From the NCBI GenBank assembly GCA_014379205.1, contig JACMME010000266.1, forward strand, positions 1 to 33,483: a stretch of 33,483 nucleotides of DNA, read 5' to 3'. Within the stretch, counting starts at the first letter, position 1, and each line of letters starts with the position of its first letter. The translations under genes and the position numbers were made by a program. Shown here piece by piece: positions 24,064 through 32,190 of the stretch. This DNA comes from Gemmatimonadaceae bacterium. Lineage in GTDB: Bacteria; Gemmatimonadota; Gemmatimonadetes; Gemmatimonadales; Gemmatimonadaceae. The notes beneath the pieces were generated by a model. The model had not been told where the DNA came from. It did no database searches and saw only the letters and a program-made list of their open reading frames with translations.

Positions 24064-24874
24064 CAGTCTCGCCGGAATATCCAGTCAGAGCAGGCGTGGA
24101 GTTCGATGGAGTCGGAGAGGACCTGCCGGTAGAGTCACGCCGCCACAGATATCCGTACAATGGAAGTCCAGCTATCAGTCGTCCGGCGCCTACCTCGGCG
24201 ACGCGAAGTCCCAGTTGCCTTCGCACCCATTCCGGAGACGCGATGGGGCCAGGGGAGGAGGATGCCCAGTGTTCGTCATACAGCATTACCATCAGCATGT
24301 CCACGGCCCCCGCCAACGGCTTCCCCGGGTAAGCAGCGGTATCGCCCGGTGGAATTGCCAGAACAACAGGCCTGATGTCGCGCGCGTGCGCCGCTTCGCG
24401 GATCGAGCGCGTCACAGCGATGAGGGCTGGCAGATCCGCAGGTATGTGCTGCTCAAAATCCATCACGATGCCAGCGTACCCGCCGACTGACGCCCGCTGG
24501 CCAATATCGTTCGCTACGCGCGCCAACTGCGCGGGGGCAGCCGCGAGTCCTCGGATTGTCTCCGGATGGAAGCGTTCGCCTGCGAACGAGGTAACCAGCA
24601 TCAATTTTTCCGTGCCAGATGGGATTGGCGCGAAGAGAGAGTCGGGGAACTGCGATGTGGGCTCGCCTGTCAGGCTGTCCAGTGTTATCCAGCCTGAAAC
24701 AATCCCGTCGAGTGAAGCACCGTGTGACTTGACGCTAGCGGTGCTCCTCGCATCCCAGGGCGCGGCGAATGACCAAACCTCGCGCTTCGGGCGCCCGATT
24801 ATTGGAAGCGACGAGCAGGCCGTCGCTGTAGCGAGAATCAGTACGGACAAGAGGCGACTAGAGGAGGTTTTCAT
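23813..24874 (-). CDS. GH18-like glycosidase lipoprotein
   Basis: The 353-aa protein has a signal peptide with lipobox (TATAC, Cys about 20) and a (beta/alpha)8 barrel of the GH18 type related to spore-peptidoglycan hydrolase SleL/YaaH. Visible motifs are GGYAGIVMDFEQ, with the catalytic Glu of DxxDxDxE retained but the first Asp changed to Ala, and LMVMLYDEHW and AGLPLYGYLW. It probably cleaves a glucosamine polymer or peptidoglycan in the periplasm; reduced activity is possible. The last 12 residues (WGVGGGGWRVGR) are coded by TGGGGAG heptads, so its C-terminus, like that of the convergent permease, comes from the repeat. Confidence 0.85.
   Translation of the reverse strand: MKTSSSRLLSVLILATATACSSLPIIGRPKREVWSFAAPWDARSTASVKSHGASLDGIVSGWITLDSLTGEPTSQFPDSLFAPIPSGTEKLMLVTSFAGERFHPETIRGLAAAPAQLARVANDIGQRASVGGYAGIVMDFEQHIPADLPALIAVTRSIREAAHARDIRPVVLAIPPGDTAAYPGKPLAGAVDMLMVMLYDEHWASSSPGPIASPEWVRRQLGLRVAEVGAGRLIAGLPLYGYLWRRDSTGRSSPTPSNSTPALTGYSGETVSFDEAQGFATAAGLSLERDPSSGSLRAARPLVWEVWVTDAELLRALVDEADGAGVRRIALWRLGLEDPRIWGVGGGGWRVGR
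23816..23851 (-). repeat. Five TGGGGAG-type heptads coding the C-terminus of the GH18-like protein
   Basis: On the minus strand the units are TGGGGAG, TGGGGGG, TGGGGGG, TGGCGAG, TGGGGAG. They encode the glycine-rich end of the GH18-like protein, up to its TAG. No complementary partner is obvious nearby, so it is a single arm beside the GGGAATC hairpin. Confidence 0.85.
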
Positions 24875-25131
24875 AGGCTATCGAAGTCAATTCTGTGAAT
24901 TTGATTTCCAACCGCCACGAATCCGTGCTCAGTGCCTGGTGCAAGGTCGCCCCAGCCTGGTTGTCAGTGCCCGCGCAGCACACAAACCGCAAGTCCGAAT
25001 CCGTCCCTCCGGCCCGTCGTTTGCGACATGGCCGCGCGGAACAAGCATGCCGACCACCGAACTGAGGACTGACAATTAGCACCATCAACATCCACAACCG
25101 CGTCTGCAATGCCAGGAAGTACCGAATCGTA
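24875..25131. other. Divergent intergenic region without recognised features
   Basis: This gap separates the divergent GH18-like and cupredoxin-like lipoprotein genes and must hold their promoters. I see no repeat, RNA gene or clear -35/-10 pair. The right part may be coding if the lipoprotein begins further upstream than TTG: the frame is open from about 25066, and residues RKYRIVLVAAITLYVSSC would make a better signal peptide. Confidence 0.5.
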
Positions 25132-25899
25132 TTGGTCGCGGCGATCACCTTGTACGTGTCGTCCTGCGGCGAGCCCACTCCCGATGCGAAAGCTATCGAG
25201 TCAGACACTGTATCCGGTGCCGCTCAGCTCGAGACCCCGCGGCCTCCGTACAAAACAATCCCAGTGGCTAACGGTGGCAGTATAACTGGCACAGTAGAAC
25301 TGTTGCGCGACGTAGTCTTCGATACTTCTGTCCAGCTTGCGAAAGGCTCCGATGGCTGTGGAACCGGAAAGATTCGTATTCCACTGATCAATCTTAGCGG
25401 ACGCCGAGTTGCCGAAGTCATCGTATGGCTCGATGATGCAAGGGTGGGTAAGCCACTCCCGGACACCCGGCGTTTCACAATCGCGAGTGCCCTCTGCGGA
25501 TTCCAACCGCGCGTTCAGGCGGCCATAGCGGGCGGAATGTTGAACGTCATTAGCACCGACCCCATCGAGCACCGCACGCGTTTCATGTCTGCGTCCAACG
25601 GCAAGACCATCGAGACTATTCTCCAGCATGACGCTGGCGCTGTGGTGCCGGTGGAAACGGTGCTGAGGCGTGTGGGGCGCGTACTCGTGCGAAGTGACCT
25701 GCACCCATGGATGCAGGGGTGGATCCAGGTTTTCGATCATCCGTACTTCGTGGTAACCGGCAGCTCGGGTGATTTTCAGATCGATAATGTCCCCGCAGGC
25801 CGGTATCGCCTGGTTGCCTGGCACCCCAAGCTCGGCCAGCGTGACACAACAGTGAGCGTAAGCTCGTCCGCGACTACCGATTTGAAACTGCGGTACTAG
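25132..25899 (+). CDS. Cupredoxin-like lipoprotein lacking the copper-site cysteine
   Basis: The protein has a lipobox (YVSSC), a cupredoxin-like Greek-key region and a C-terminal carboxypeptidase-regulatory-like beta domain (GDFQIDNVPAGRYRLVAWHPKLG). In this family, often labelled methylamine utilisation protein, the segment normally reads CDxHPWM. Here it is SDLHPWM, with Ser188 in place of Cys; His147, His191 and Met194 remain. A normal type 1 copper centre is therefore unlikely. The TTG start leaves a signal peptide without positive charges, so the true start may lie upstream, at a rare codon after GAGGA near 25064. It faces the kinase gene convergently, with a 63-base gap lacking heptads. 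Confidence 0.75.
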   Translation: MVAAITLYVSSCGEPTPDAKAIESDTVSGAAQLETPRPPYKTIPVANGGSITGTVELLRDVVFDTSVQLAKGSDGCGTGKIRIPLINLSGRRVAEVIVWLDDARVGKPLPDTRRFTIASALCGFQPRVQAAIAGGMLNVISTDPIEHRTRFMSASNGKTIETILQHDAGAVVPVETVLRRVGRVLVRSDLHPWMQGWIQVFDHPYFVVTGSSGDFQIDNVPAGRYRLVAWHPKLGQRDTTVSVSSSATTDLKLRY

Positions 25900-25962
25900 T
25901 GGAAGACCAGGAATTGGCTAAAGCGCACTGATTCAGCCGCCAGATTTCCGCTTGCGACGGCC

Positions 25963-28104
25963 TCACGCCTCGGATCGAGTCAACTGCTTTCGCAATTCCG
26001 CTGCAGAGCCGGGCCTCAAGTTTCGATCGCCAGCGATGGTTCGCATGATCAGATCGGATAGCGCCGCCGGAACCTCTCCGTTCAGCTCGCGAGGGGACGG
26101 CGGTGTATCAGCGAGCAGCTTGCCGATGAAGACGGCGGGGGAGTCAGCCTCCAACGGCCGCCGGCCGGTGAGACATTCGTACAACACCACGCCAGCCGCG
26201 TACAGGTCTGCGCGTGCGTCTACGTTTTCATCGAGAAGCTGCTCTGGCGACATGTAGGCGAGAGTTCCCACCACCATCCCAACCCGAGTCAAGCCTTCCG
26301 TGCGCCGCTCCAGACGCGCCAGGCCAAAATCCATCACTTTCAGCACACCGTCGGGCTGGACCATGAGGTTTTGTGGTTTGATGTCACGATGGATTATCCC
26401 CTGTTCGTGCGCTACCTCGAGAGCCCGGCAGATCTGCGTCGCAATTGACAACGTTCCCGCCACGGGTATGCGCCCGGTCCGCGCGATCAGCTGATCCAGC
26501 GGTGTTCCAGCGACGAATTCCATCGTGAGGAAGTACACGCCTTCTGCTTCGCCGAAATCGTGTGTGCGAACAACATTCCGGTGAGATATGCGGCGCGCGA
26601 GACGAATCTCACTTTTCAGGCGCTCGAGTGCGGCAGGATCTTCAGACATCGTTTCGGTGCGCAGGGTCTTGATCGCGATTACTTCACCCAGTTCCTGATC
26701 GAAGGCCTTGTACACGACGCCTGCTCCACCCGCGCCTAGCAAGTCAGTAATCTCGTACCGGCCCGCGAACATGATCCCAGGGAGAAGCTCGCTGCTTGAA
26801 GGCGTGGCACTGCTGAGCCTTGCACGCGGCGTGGGAGGGTTGTTTGTACGCTCTGTGGCCACCCCGCTGGTGCTGAGAAAGTCCACTAGGGCCTGCTTCT
26901 CACGGAGTGCCATTAGCATCGTGCGCACAGCGCTGGCTAGCGTTCCGATCTCGTCCCTGGTACGCACCGTGACTTCGGCCGAGTAATCGCCATCGGCGAC
27001 ACGCTGAGTGGCGTCGACAAGCGTGATTATGGGACGCGTGATTCGGTGCGCGAGCAGGTAGGACAGCGCGGATGCGAGCGCCATTCCAAGCACGGCTGCA
27101 ATGAAGATGCGTCGGCGAAATTCCACGAATGGCGCCATCTCGAGGTCGCGCGAGCGAAGCGCAATCACACCGCCCAGTATGTCCCCTCCGGCGGACCGCA
27201 GTGGCTGAGCGTTGCCCACGTAGGAGGTGTCGCCCAGTGAAAGCTTCATCGGCGAGCGCGTTGCGAAACCAGTTGCGCTGCTGCGCGCGGTGTCCCCTGT
27301 CCCTAGTACTTTGGTTGGCGCGGTCGGTTCAGTCGACTTGGCCACCTCATGGCGAGCCAGGAACTCGGCAATGGCAGGGCCGCGTCCAAGGGTCGATGCA
27401 GCAAGACGCGGCTTACCATCCCGGTCGAGTACGAAAAAGATAATGTTGCTCGCCGTAGCCTCCTTGATTGACACCGCCAGCGCCGAGTCGATCAGGAGAG
27501 CGGCCATGAGCACACCTGCTACCTGCGTGACACCAGGAATGGGAACGGCCACTGCCTGGAAGATCGCTGAATCACCAGCTATCCCCGCGCCGGCGGCGAC
27601 CTTTCCTTCCAGCGCGCTGCCGATGAGGACGGAGCCCGCCAGCGTATCCTGCGATGCAGTCGGTTCATCGCTCTTTGCGAGACGCACTCCCTCCGCATCG
27701 GTGATTTGAACCCAGCTGGCGCCGATTTGCTGAACGGCTTCCATGCCCTGGTCCAGCAGATCCTCAGGCCTTTTGTCGATCACGAGAGCGCGAAACGCGG
27801 GACCTTGAGCAAAAACGAGCGCGCCGCTGGCCAGTTCGCGCTCGCGCCCCTCCAGCAGGACGGTGACCAGGCGCCGCGTCTGATCGAGCCCGCGGGCGAC
27901 ACCCTGATCCGCGGTCCGGCGCGCCGATAGCGTTGTGAGGAGGAGAGTACCTCCAAGAACCGTGAAGATTACCGCAGCGCTCGCCAGGAAGATCTTCCAT
28001 GCGAGACTCAGGTTGGAATGCGAAGGTGTTTCGGAAGCGGCGGGTAGATTCGTCGCGCCGGTGCGCTGTGGAACCGCGGGTTGTGTTCCGCTAATAGCGA
28101 TCAC
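25963..28104 (-). CDS. Transmembrane sensor Ser/Thr protein kinase with HAMP domain
   Basis: At 713 aa this combines a chemoreceptor-like front with a eukaryotic-type kinase. Order: a membrane segment (about 38-60), a periplasmic sensor region (about 60-330, double-Cache-like by pattern), a second membrane segment (about 333-356), HAMP (about 357-408, TRPIITLVDATQRVADGDY), a linker, and a Hanks kinase (about 448-713). Kinase motifs are complete: GAGGAGVVYKA, AIKTL, HRDIKPQN, DFGLARL and SPEQ. It should phosphorylate Ser/Thr targets in response to a periplasmic signal passed through HAMP. GTG start, overlapping the cupredoxin gene by 14 bases; this suggests that gene encodes its signal-related partner. 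Confidence 0.92.
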   Translation of the reverse strand: MIAISGTQPAVPQRTGATNLPAASETPSHSNLSLAWKIFLASAAVIFTVLGGTLLLTTLSARRTADQGVARGLDQTRRLVTVLLEGRERELASGALVFAQGPAFRALVIDKRPEDLLDQGMEAVQQIGASWVQITDAEGVRLAKSDEPTASQDTLAGSVLIGSALEGKVAAGAGIAGDSAIFQAVAVPIPGVTQVAGVLMAALLIDSALAVSIKEATASNIIFFVLDRDGKPRLAASTLGRGPAIAEFLARHEVAKSTEPTAPTKVLGTGDTARSSATGFATRSPMKLSLGDTSYVGNAQPLRSAGGDILGGVIALRSRDLEMAPFVEFRRRIFIAAVLGMALASALSYLLAHRITRPIITLVDATQRVADGDYSAEVTVRTRDEIGTLASAVRTMLMALREKQALVDFLSTSGVATERTNNPPTPRARLSSATPSSSELLPGIMFAGRYEITDLLGAGGAGVVYKAFDQELGEVIAIKTLRTETMSEDPAALERLKSEIRLARRISHRNVVRTHDFGEAEGVYFLTMEFVAGTPLDQLIARTGRIPVAGTLSIATQICRALEVAHEQGIIHRDIKPQNLMVQPDGVLKVMDFGLARLERRTEGLTRVGMVVGTLAYMSPEQLLDENVDARADLYAAGVVLYECLTGRRPLEADSPAVFIGKLLADTPPSPRELNGEVPAALSDLIMRTIAGDRNLRPGSAAELRKQLTRSEA

Positions 28105-28789
28105 GGCCAGCGGGGGAATACGGCTGCCCGAACTTGTTTTTGTGCTGTACCGATTTGTAGCCGCGCGCATCGAGACTCGCTTCCAACTCCGTCACACCAT
28201 CGGACGGCACGTTCAACGGGCGTGTGTGCTCTCCACCGCGGTCATGCCAGACGCGCAAGGTGTAGCTCCCGGGCGGCACTCCGGAGATCGTGAACCGACC
28301 ATCTGCGTTAGCCTGCGTGAAAAAGGGAGTTGGTACGACGAGCACAAACGCCGACATTCGTGCGTGGATATTACAGAAGATCGGAAAAGCTCCCGCTTTC
28401 CGAAGGGTGGCTCCCTTGCTGTCTCCCCGGCCGTACAACCCGAGGTCGAACATTGCGGGTCCGGTGTTCGAAAAGACGTTGTGGCGGAAGGGGTCCTGGT
28501 TCGGAAACAGTACTGTTGAGCCCGCTGTAACTACGCGCACGCGGGGAATGAACTGGCGCGATTGCATCACAATTTCCACCGGCGTCGGTGCGGGGTTCCC
28601 TCTCCCCAACCCAGCGGGCTCCAGGTAAACTACGGCATTCGCGAGGTCGGTTGTCTTCGCTCCGGGACGCTCCAGGATGGTGATTCGCCCGCCAACGTTG
28701 GCCCGGGAGGGGGTGAACCATGCTGCAAAGAGCCACGGGAGGGCCACGGCGGTGCCAACCGCGCCTCTCCAGGTCAAGGTGAACAGCAC
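28091..28789 (-). CDS. Secreted cupredoxin-domain protein with intact type 1 copper site
   Basis: The 232-aa protein has a signal peptide (about residues 1-30) and a cupredoxin-like domain with His103 (DPFRHNVFS) and Cys139, His142 and Met145 (CNIHARM), the expected His-Cys-His-Met set of a blue-copper site. A carboxypeptidase-regulatory-like beta domain follows (GRFTISGVPPGSYTLRVWHDR). It probably binds copper and transfers electrons or senses redox state in the periplasm. GTG start with GGAGAAAG just upstream. It is coupled to the HAMP kinase and is related to the lipoprotein on the kinase's other side. Confidence 0.82.
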   Translation of the reverse strand: MLFTLTWRGAVGTAVALPWLFAAWFTPSRANVGGRITILERPGAKTTDLANAVVYLEPAGLGRGNPAPTPVEIVMQSRQFIPRVRVVTAGSTVLFPNQDPFRHNVFSNTGPAMFDLGLYGRGDSKGATLRKAGAFPIFCNIHARMSAFVLVVPTPFFTQANADGRFTISGVPPGSYTLRVWHDRGGEHTRPLNVPSDGVTELEASLDARGYKSVQHKNKFGQPYSPAGRDRY

Positions 28790-28817
28790 ACTTTCTCCAC
28801 TTCGTGCTCCGATTGAG

Positions 28818-30134
28818 ATGAACGTCGCCGAATGTCTCCTACCCGCATGGTACACTATCGCAACTCGCGCTAAGGCGTCAAGCGCGCGAATAGCGAGCGC
28901 TGTCGTGTTCGCCATTGCATTCGCGCTACCCGCGAGTGCGCAGGACTCCGCGCGTGCCGAGCTGGATTCACTGCACGAACGACTTCGGCGGGCTGAAGAG
29001 GCGATCGACGTGCTTCGTACCCAGCTAGCGGTGCAGGAGGCCAGCGGCGTTCAGTCATCTTCGCGTGCCCGGGTCGAGATTTTTGGACGCGTGCTGATGA
29101 ACGCCTTCTCGAATACGGCGCGGGTCAACAACGCCGACGTGCCTCTGTTCGCCCTTTCCGACAGCGGACGCAGCGGCGCCGGCGCGACAGTCCGCCAGAC
29201 TTCGCTCGGGGTGGCGGTGGCGGTGCCAGAGGTACTCGGCGGCGCTTTCGCCGGCGACATCCAACTCGACTTGTTTGGAGGCCAACAGCCGAGCACGGGC
29301 GGCCGCCACTTCCCACTCGTGCGCGTGCGCACGGCACGCGGTATCGTGCGTTGGAAGCGCGCCGAGGTGCTGTTCGGGCAGGAAGTACCACTCATGGCAG
29401 GTCTCAACGCAGTGAGCGTGGCCAGCTTTGGCACTCCGGAGTTTACCGCTTCCGGAAATCTCTGGCTCTGGCTCCCGCAGCTGCGCGCAACCGGTGAACT
29501 GGGTACTCCTCTAAGAATCGCAATTCAGGGTGCTGTTCTGGCTCCAACGAGTGCTGACCCGGTAGGCCTCTTCGACACGGACGTCGACCGCGCCGAGCGG
29601 ACGAAGCGGCCGTATCTTCAAGCGCGCGTGCGCGCCAAGTGGGGATCGCAGGAAGATGAAGAGTCGTCAGGCGAAATCGGCTTGGGAGTCCATAGAGGGT
29701 GGCTCGAGCGAGATGACCGATCTCTTCTGGTCAGTGAGGGGGTAGCCGTGGACGCCCGGGTTCCAATCGGGTCTGTTGTCGAGCTGCGCGGCGAGGCGTA
29801 CAGCGGTCAGGCACTTCGAGGGCTCGGCGGAGGTGGCATAGGCCAGAACATTACCACCGCTGGAGCGCCTGTTCGCGATCGCGGAGGATGGTTCCAGATC
29901 AATGTACGGCCGGAGTCGCGCCTCGAAGTAGGTGCTGGCTGCGGTGTCGCCGACCCGCGCGACAGAGACCTTCCGGCCCAGCGCCAACGCAATGTCACCT
30001 GCGAAACGCACATCATCGTCCGGCCAGACGGCCCGCTCCTGGTGGGATTCACTTACCGCCGGCTGGAGACTTCATTTCCGACCCGCAAGGTGAGCAATGA
30101 TCACCTGAATCTTGCGGTGGGCTTCGAGTTCTGA
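28818..30134 (+). CDS. Porin-like outer-membrane beta-barrel protein
   Basis: This 438-aa protein starts with a signal peptide (cleavage near ALPASAQ), then a short coiled coil (ELDSLHERLRRAEEAIDVLR), then amphipathic beta strands to the end, with a terminal Phe (AVGFEF) as in outer-membrane barrels. It resembles the general layout of DcaP- or OprP-like porins, but I cannot assign a substrate. The start lies only 28 bases from the divergent cupredoxin start, so promoters must overlap the coding ends. Its 3' side carries the longest inverted repeat of the window. Confidence 0.78.
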   Translation: MNVAECLLPAWYTIATRAKASSARIASAVVFAIAFALPASAQDSARAELDSLHERLRRAEEAIDVLRTQLAVQEASGVQSSSRARVEIFGRVLMNAFSNTARVNNADVPLFALSDSGRSGAGATVRQTSLGVAVAVPEVLGGAFAGDIQLDLFGGQQPSTGGRHFPLVRVRTARGIVRWKRAEVLFGQEVPLMAGLNAVSVASFGTPEFTASGNLWLWLPQLRATGELGTPLRIAIQGAVLAPTSADPVGLFDTDVDRAERTKRPYLQARVRAKWGSQEDEESSGEIGLGVHRGWLERDDRSLLVSEGVAVDARVPIGSVVELRGEAYSGQALRGLGGGGIGQNITTAGAPVRDRGGWFQINVRPESRLEVGAGCGVADPRDRDLPAQRQRNVTCETHIIVRPDGPLLVGFTYRRLETSFPTRKVSNDHLNLAVGFEF

Positions 30135-30153
30135 GAGGAAGGAGAGCCACGAC

Positions 30154-30376
30154 GCAGCAGGCTTCACTGATCACTTGAGACTGCGACTGCGACTGGCACT
30201 AGCCACTGCTACTGAGACTGGCACTGACGCTGGCCCGCCGTCTGGCAACGGTAGCCTGCTGAAAAGACTGCAGCTTCGTCAAGAGCGGGTCAGTGCCAGT
30301 ATCAGTGCCAGTCTGAGTAGCAGTGGCCAGTGGCCAGTGGCAGTCTGAGTCTCGAGTGATCAGTAGGGGCTGCTGC
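30154..30376. repeat. Long inverted repeat of ~6-bp CACTGG/GACTGG units
   Basis: Two arms of about 85-90 bases (30154-30238 and 30285-30376) are largely complementary. The outer ends pair as GCAGCAG with CTGCTGC and ACTGATCACT with AGTGATCAGT; inside, GACTGG, CACTGA and CCACTGC units match. About 46 bases separate the arms. Most units are six bases long, unlike the heptads elsewhere. It fills the gap between the convergent porin-like and ABC exporter genes and has no other content. Confidence 0.9.
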
Positions 30377-30402
30377 ATCATCGGCGGGAGGTTTCGTGGG
30401 GG

Positions 30403-32190
30403 CTAACCAACCTCCAGGTATTGGCCACGGTAGAGGCGAGCGTATACCCCATCCTCGGCGAGTAGCTCCAGGTGGCTTCCTTCCTCGACGAGATTACCGC
30501 GATCGATCACCACCACCCTGTCAGCCCTCCGCACCGTGCTCAACCTGTGCGCGATTATGAGCGTCGAGCGTCCGCGCAGCAGGTCTTCCATGGCCTCGCC
30601 CACAAGTCGCTCGCTCTCGCTGTCCAGACTCGACGTTGCTTCATCCAGAATCACGATCGCCGGATCCTTGAGAAATACTCGCGCGATTGCGAGGCGCTGA
30701 CGCTGCCCGCCGGAAAGCTTCACTCCGCGCTCTCCAACTCGAGTGTCCATTCCCAGTGCCAGCCTTTCGATGAACTCCGTTGCGTGCGCCGCGCGCGCGG
30801 CAGCGTCCACCTCCGCATCCGTGGCCTCGCGGGCGTATGCGATGTTCTCACGCACGGTTCCACTAAACAGCGCGGGCTCCTGCGGCACTATTCCGATGGA
30901 GCCGCGGAGATCGGCGAGAACCAACTGTCTGATGTCGATGCCATCGAGCGTGATTCGGCCTCCAGTCACGTCCCAGAAGCGTGGGATGAGCGAAGCGACC
31001 GTTGTCTTACCCGCTCCCGAAGGCCCCACGAGTGCCACGACCTCGCCCGGCGCGATCGTGAGAGACAGGTCATGCACCACATCGGGAAGCGATGGAGAGT
31101 ACGTGAAGGACACATGCTCGAGCATGACCTCGCCACGCAGTTTCTTGGGAAGCGGCGTGGGAGATGCGGGTTCTCCGACCGTCGGAACAGCTGTGAGTAG
31201 CTCGAACACCCTCACTGCCGCGCCAACAGCCTCCTGGTAACTGCCGAACAGCGACGCCAACGAGCCTACGGCTGCTGCCACGGTCATGGCATACAACAAG
31301 AATGACACGACCGAGCCTGCCGTCATTGTGCCCGCCAGCACGAGACGCCCGCCCTGCCATAGTACCGCCACGACTCCCCCGAACGCGGCAAATGTGATGA
31401 AGCCAAAGAAAGCACCGCGAATCAGCGATCGGCGAATAGCCGCGGCAACCACATCAACGAGGTGCAGACCGTACCGCCGGGTTTCCTCGGCCTCGCGTGT
31501 GAAGCTCTGAACGGTCCGGATTTGCGCGAACGCCTCGTCAGCCGTCCCCATGGCTTCCGCGATCTTGTCCTGCACTCCCGTGCTCGCGCGTCGCAGCGCC
31601 CGTCCGAACCACCAGGCCGCCCCAACGATGAATGGGATCACCATGAGCGTAGTCACGGTCAGCTGCGTGTGCGTGAGCAGCAACAGTGTTATGCCGCCGA
31701 ACAGGTACAGCGTCTGCCGCGCGAATTCCGATAGCTGGTGACTAAGCACCGACTGCAGCATCGTCACGTCAGATGACAATCTGCTTGTCAATTCGCCGGT
31801 TCTGCGCTCGGTAAAAAAGCCGGGAGAAAGCCTTACCAGGTTGGCAAAGAGGTCTTCACGAAGTTTGGCGATGACGCGTTCGGCGGTGGAGCTGAGGAGG
31901 TACACCTGCGCGAAGTTTAGAAGCGCCTGCGCCCCGAACAAACCGAGAAGTCCAAGCGCAATCCGGTCGAGCAGCACGCCATCCTTCTCGACGAAAGCGG
32001 CGTCCATGAGGTACCTCACCACTTGCGGGAACGCGAGACCCGCGACGGCGCTCAACATCAGACATACGCCAGCGAGCGCCAGGGCCCCAGCGTGTGGCCG
32101 AATGCGCGGTAAGAGAGGACGCAGCGATGTTGGGGAGGGAAGGCCTTTCTGACGCTCGCCCCGCGAGGCAGTGCCGTCCTCAGACGTCAC
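30403..32190 (-). CDS. ABC exporter, half-transporter (MsbA/LmrA type)
   Basis: The 595-aa protein has a six-helix membrane domain (about 30-320) fused to an ATPase domain with Walker A GPSGAGKTT, signature KLSGGQRQR, Walker B IVILDEATSSLD and H-loop AHRLST. It should work as a homodimer exporting a lipid or hydrophobic compound; the substrate is not visible. The GTG start overlaps the ctaA stop (GTGA), so the two genes are co-translated. Pairing with haem A synthase may be only operon economy. Confidence 0.93.
   Translation of the reverse strand: MTSEDGTASRGERQKGLPSPTSLRPLLPRIRPHAGALALAGVCLMLSAVAGLAFPQVVRYLMDAAFVEKDGVLLDRIALGLLGLFGAQALLNFAQVYLLSSTAERVIAKLREDLFANLVRLSPGFFTERRTGELTSRLSSDVTMLQSVLSHQLSEFARQTLYLFGGITLLLLTHTQLTVTTLMVIPFIVGAAWWFGRALRRASTGVQDKIAEAMGTADEAFAQIRTVQSFTREAEETRRYGLHLVDVVAAAIRRSLIRGAFFGFITFAAFGGVVAVLWQGGRLVLAGTMTAGSVVSFLLYAMTVAAAVGSLASLFGSYQEAVGAAVRVFELLTAVPTVGEPASPTPLPKKLRGEVMLEHVSFTYSPSLPDVVHDLSLTIAPGEVVALVGPSGAGKTTVASLIPRFWDVTGGRITLDGIDIRQLVLADLRGSIGIVPQEPALFSGTVRENIAYAREATDAEVDAAARAAHATEFIERLALGMDTRVGERGVKLSGGQRQRLAIARVFLKDPAIVILDEATSSLDSESERLVGEAMEDLLRGRSTLIIAHRLSTVRRADRVVVIDRGNLVEEGSHLELLAEDGVYARLYRGQYLEVG

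Noticed and set aside
24858-25208. Minus-strand frame of 116 codons in the divergent gap
   Set aside because: It overlaps the starts of both flanking genes, has no family resemblance and contains no good start context.
25900-25962. Terminator or heptad repeat between the lipoprotein and kinase genes
   Set aside because: Only weak, short complementarity (GGCT with AGCC) is present, with no T-run and no 7-bp periodicity.
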